This document shows positions 37,345 through 38,318 of a stretch of DNA of 38,318 nucleotides, piece after piece. Each line of letters starts with the position of its first letter. Position 1 is the first letter of the stretch. Source of the DNA: an uncultured Bacteroidales bacterium (GTDB lineage Bacteria; Bacteroidota; Bacteroidia; Bacteroidales; P3); assembly GCA_900320975.1 (NCBI GenBank), contig ONUE01000003.1, positions 1 to 38,318 on the forward strand. Reading direction: 5' to 3'. The notes beneath the pieces were generated by a model. That model saw nothing but the letters and a program-made list of their open reading frames with translations. It did no database searches and was not told where the DNA came from. The position numbers were made by a program, and so were the translations under genes.

Positions 37345-38318
37345 ATGGCAGACAGCATAACCATACAGAACAGCAATATTATGCCGTTGGTTGACGACCT
37401 GCGGCAGATAATCAATCAGACGCGCAACCGAGTTGCCGTCAATGTCAATGCCGAACTCACCTTGATGTACTGGCATATCGGCGAGCGAATAAATCGCGAA
37501 GTACTTGGAAACGAGCGCGCTGAATATGGAAAACAAATTGTTGCGACAGTGTCGCAACAATTGCAAACGGAATATGGTGACAAAGGATTTGAGAAAAGCT
37601 CCATCACAAGAATGATGAAGTTCGCACGTCTATTTCCCAATTATCAAATTGTTGCGACACTGTCGCGACAATTACAATGGTCTCATTTTGTAGAGGTTAT
37701 TCCTATAAAAGACGACCTTCAGCGGGAATTCTACCTAACGTTGGCTGCTTCCGAAAGATGGTCTATTCGTCAGCTACGCAAGGAGATTGACGGCATGCTG
37801 TATGAGCGCACCGCCATCGCGACGAAGCCTGACGAACTGATTAAGCAGGAACTGACAGAACTGCGGGAGAACAACGTTCTCGCTCCTGACCTCGTTTTCA
37901 AGAGCCCCTATTTCTTGGAGTTCACGGGATTGAAGGGGATGTACAGCGAGAAGAGTCTCGAAGACAGCCTTGTGGCGCATCTGGAGCAGTTCATATTGGA
38001 ACTGGGCAATGGGTTCACCTTTGTCGAACGGCAGAAGCGGATGATTATCGACGGCGAGGACTTCTATCTCGACCTGCTTTTCTACCATCGTAGATTGCAC
38101 CGCCTGATTGCCATCGACTTGAAACTCGGCAAATTCAAGGCACAGTATAAGGGTCAGATGGAGTTGTATCTACGTTGGCTCGAAGCCCACGAGATGGAGG
38201 CTGGCGAGGAGCAGCCTCTCGGGCTGCTGCTATGCACCGAAGGTGGCGATGAGCAGATAGAGCTGCTGCAACTCGACAAATCGGGCATCAAGGTAGCGCA
38301 GTATATGACCGAACTGCC
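37345..38318 (+). CDS. DUF1016 / PDDEXK nuclease-domain protein, C-terminus beyond window
   Basis: 324 complete codons are visible; the frame is open at the right edge. The N-terminal DUF1016 domain has LMYWHIGERINREVLG and LSRQLQWSHFVEVIPI. The C-terminal nuclease-like domain has FVERQKRMIIDGEDFYLDLL and LIAIDLKLGKFKAQYKGQM, giving the Asp and D-x-K residues of a PDDEXK core. YhcG-type proteins are predicted DNA nucleases of unclear role, frequent in accessory regions. Two 27-base inverted repeats lie inside the gene (37536-37562, 37647-37673). Confidence 0.9.
   Translation, partial: MADSITIQNSNIMPLVDDLRQIINQTRNRVAVNVNAELTLMYWHIGERINREVLGNERAEYGKQIVATVSQQLQTEYGDKGFEKSSITRMMKFARLFPNYQIVATLSRQLQWSHFVEVIPIKDDLQREFYLTLAASERWSIRQLRKEIDGMLYERTAIATKPDELIKQELTELRENNVLAPDLVFKSPYFLEFTGLKGMYSEKSLEDSLVAHLEQFILELGNGFTFVERQKRMIIDGEDFYLDLLFYHRRLHRLIAIDLKLGKFKAQYKGQMELYLRWLEAHEMEAGEEQPLGLLLCTEGGDEQIELLQLDKSGIKVAQYMTEL
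37536..37562. repeat. Perfect 27-base palindrome in the nuclease gene
   Basis: Arms of 13 bases (AATTGTTGCGACA and its complement) around a single G. It encodes part of IVATVSQQLQ. Confidence 0.9.
37647..37673. repeat. Second, near-perfect palindrome in the nuclease gene
   Basis: Same left arm AATTGTTGCGACA, centre C, and a right arm with one mismatch. It encodes part of IVATLSRQLQ, 111 bases after the first copy. Confidence 0.9.

Overview
The window looks like a chromosomal piece of a member of Bacteroidales (Bacteroidota). Several -7 boxes fit TAnnTTTG with a TTG/TTTG box 17-20 bases upstream, as in that phylum, and Shine-Dalgarno sequences are mostly absent. The gene content agrees: a BspA-like leucine-rich surface protein, a PorW/SprE-like type IX secretion lipoprotein, a protein with a type IX C-terminal tail, a DUF5723 protein, a phosphotransferase fused to a RapZ C-terminal domain, and a methylmalonyl-CoA decarboxylase operon. 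I see no tRNA, rRNA, CRISPR array or intact insertion sequence.

Layout. Bases 1-14054 are a minus-strand block. In transcription order it holds membrane pyrophosphatase hppA (own promoter and terminator), atpD-atpC-peptide-binding lipoprotein, then lipoprotein-DUF5723-der, trxA, DUF58, and the LRR protein cut by the left edge. Bases 14511-27394 are a compact plus-strand block: pyrE, SUMF1-domain protein, hpt, small lipoprotein, AsmA-like protein, DUF4199 protein, GT2 glycosyltransferase, ychF, porW-like, bactofilin, kinase-RapZ fusion. Bases 27395-32236 are an AT-richer accessory stretch with a Bro-N/DinD-like protein, a secreted Omp28-like protein and an unknown 335-residue protein. Bases 32237-37202 are the methylmalonyl-CoA epimerase/decarboxylase operon, closed by a terminator. 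A DUF1016/PDDEXK nuclease gene runs off the right edge.

Themes. Energy coupling is prominent: F-ATPase beta/epsilon, an ion-pumping pyrophosphatase and a probably Na+-pumping decarboxylase. Cell-envelope functions fill the middle block.

The most unusual signal is a dispersed family of hairpin-like elements. Their arms are short tandem repeats (7-, 8-, 9-, 11- and 12-base units) that pair across a short loop. They lie between genes but also inside reading frames. Two of them encode the export signals of the PorW-like lipoprotein and the SUMF1 protein. One inserts about 27 residues between the two catalytic motifs of the kinase. Others form loops or linkers in DUF58, PorW and the kinase-RapZ fusion. 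The in-gene copies are in the orientation, or carry the base changes, that avoid stop codons.
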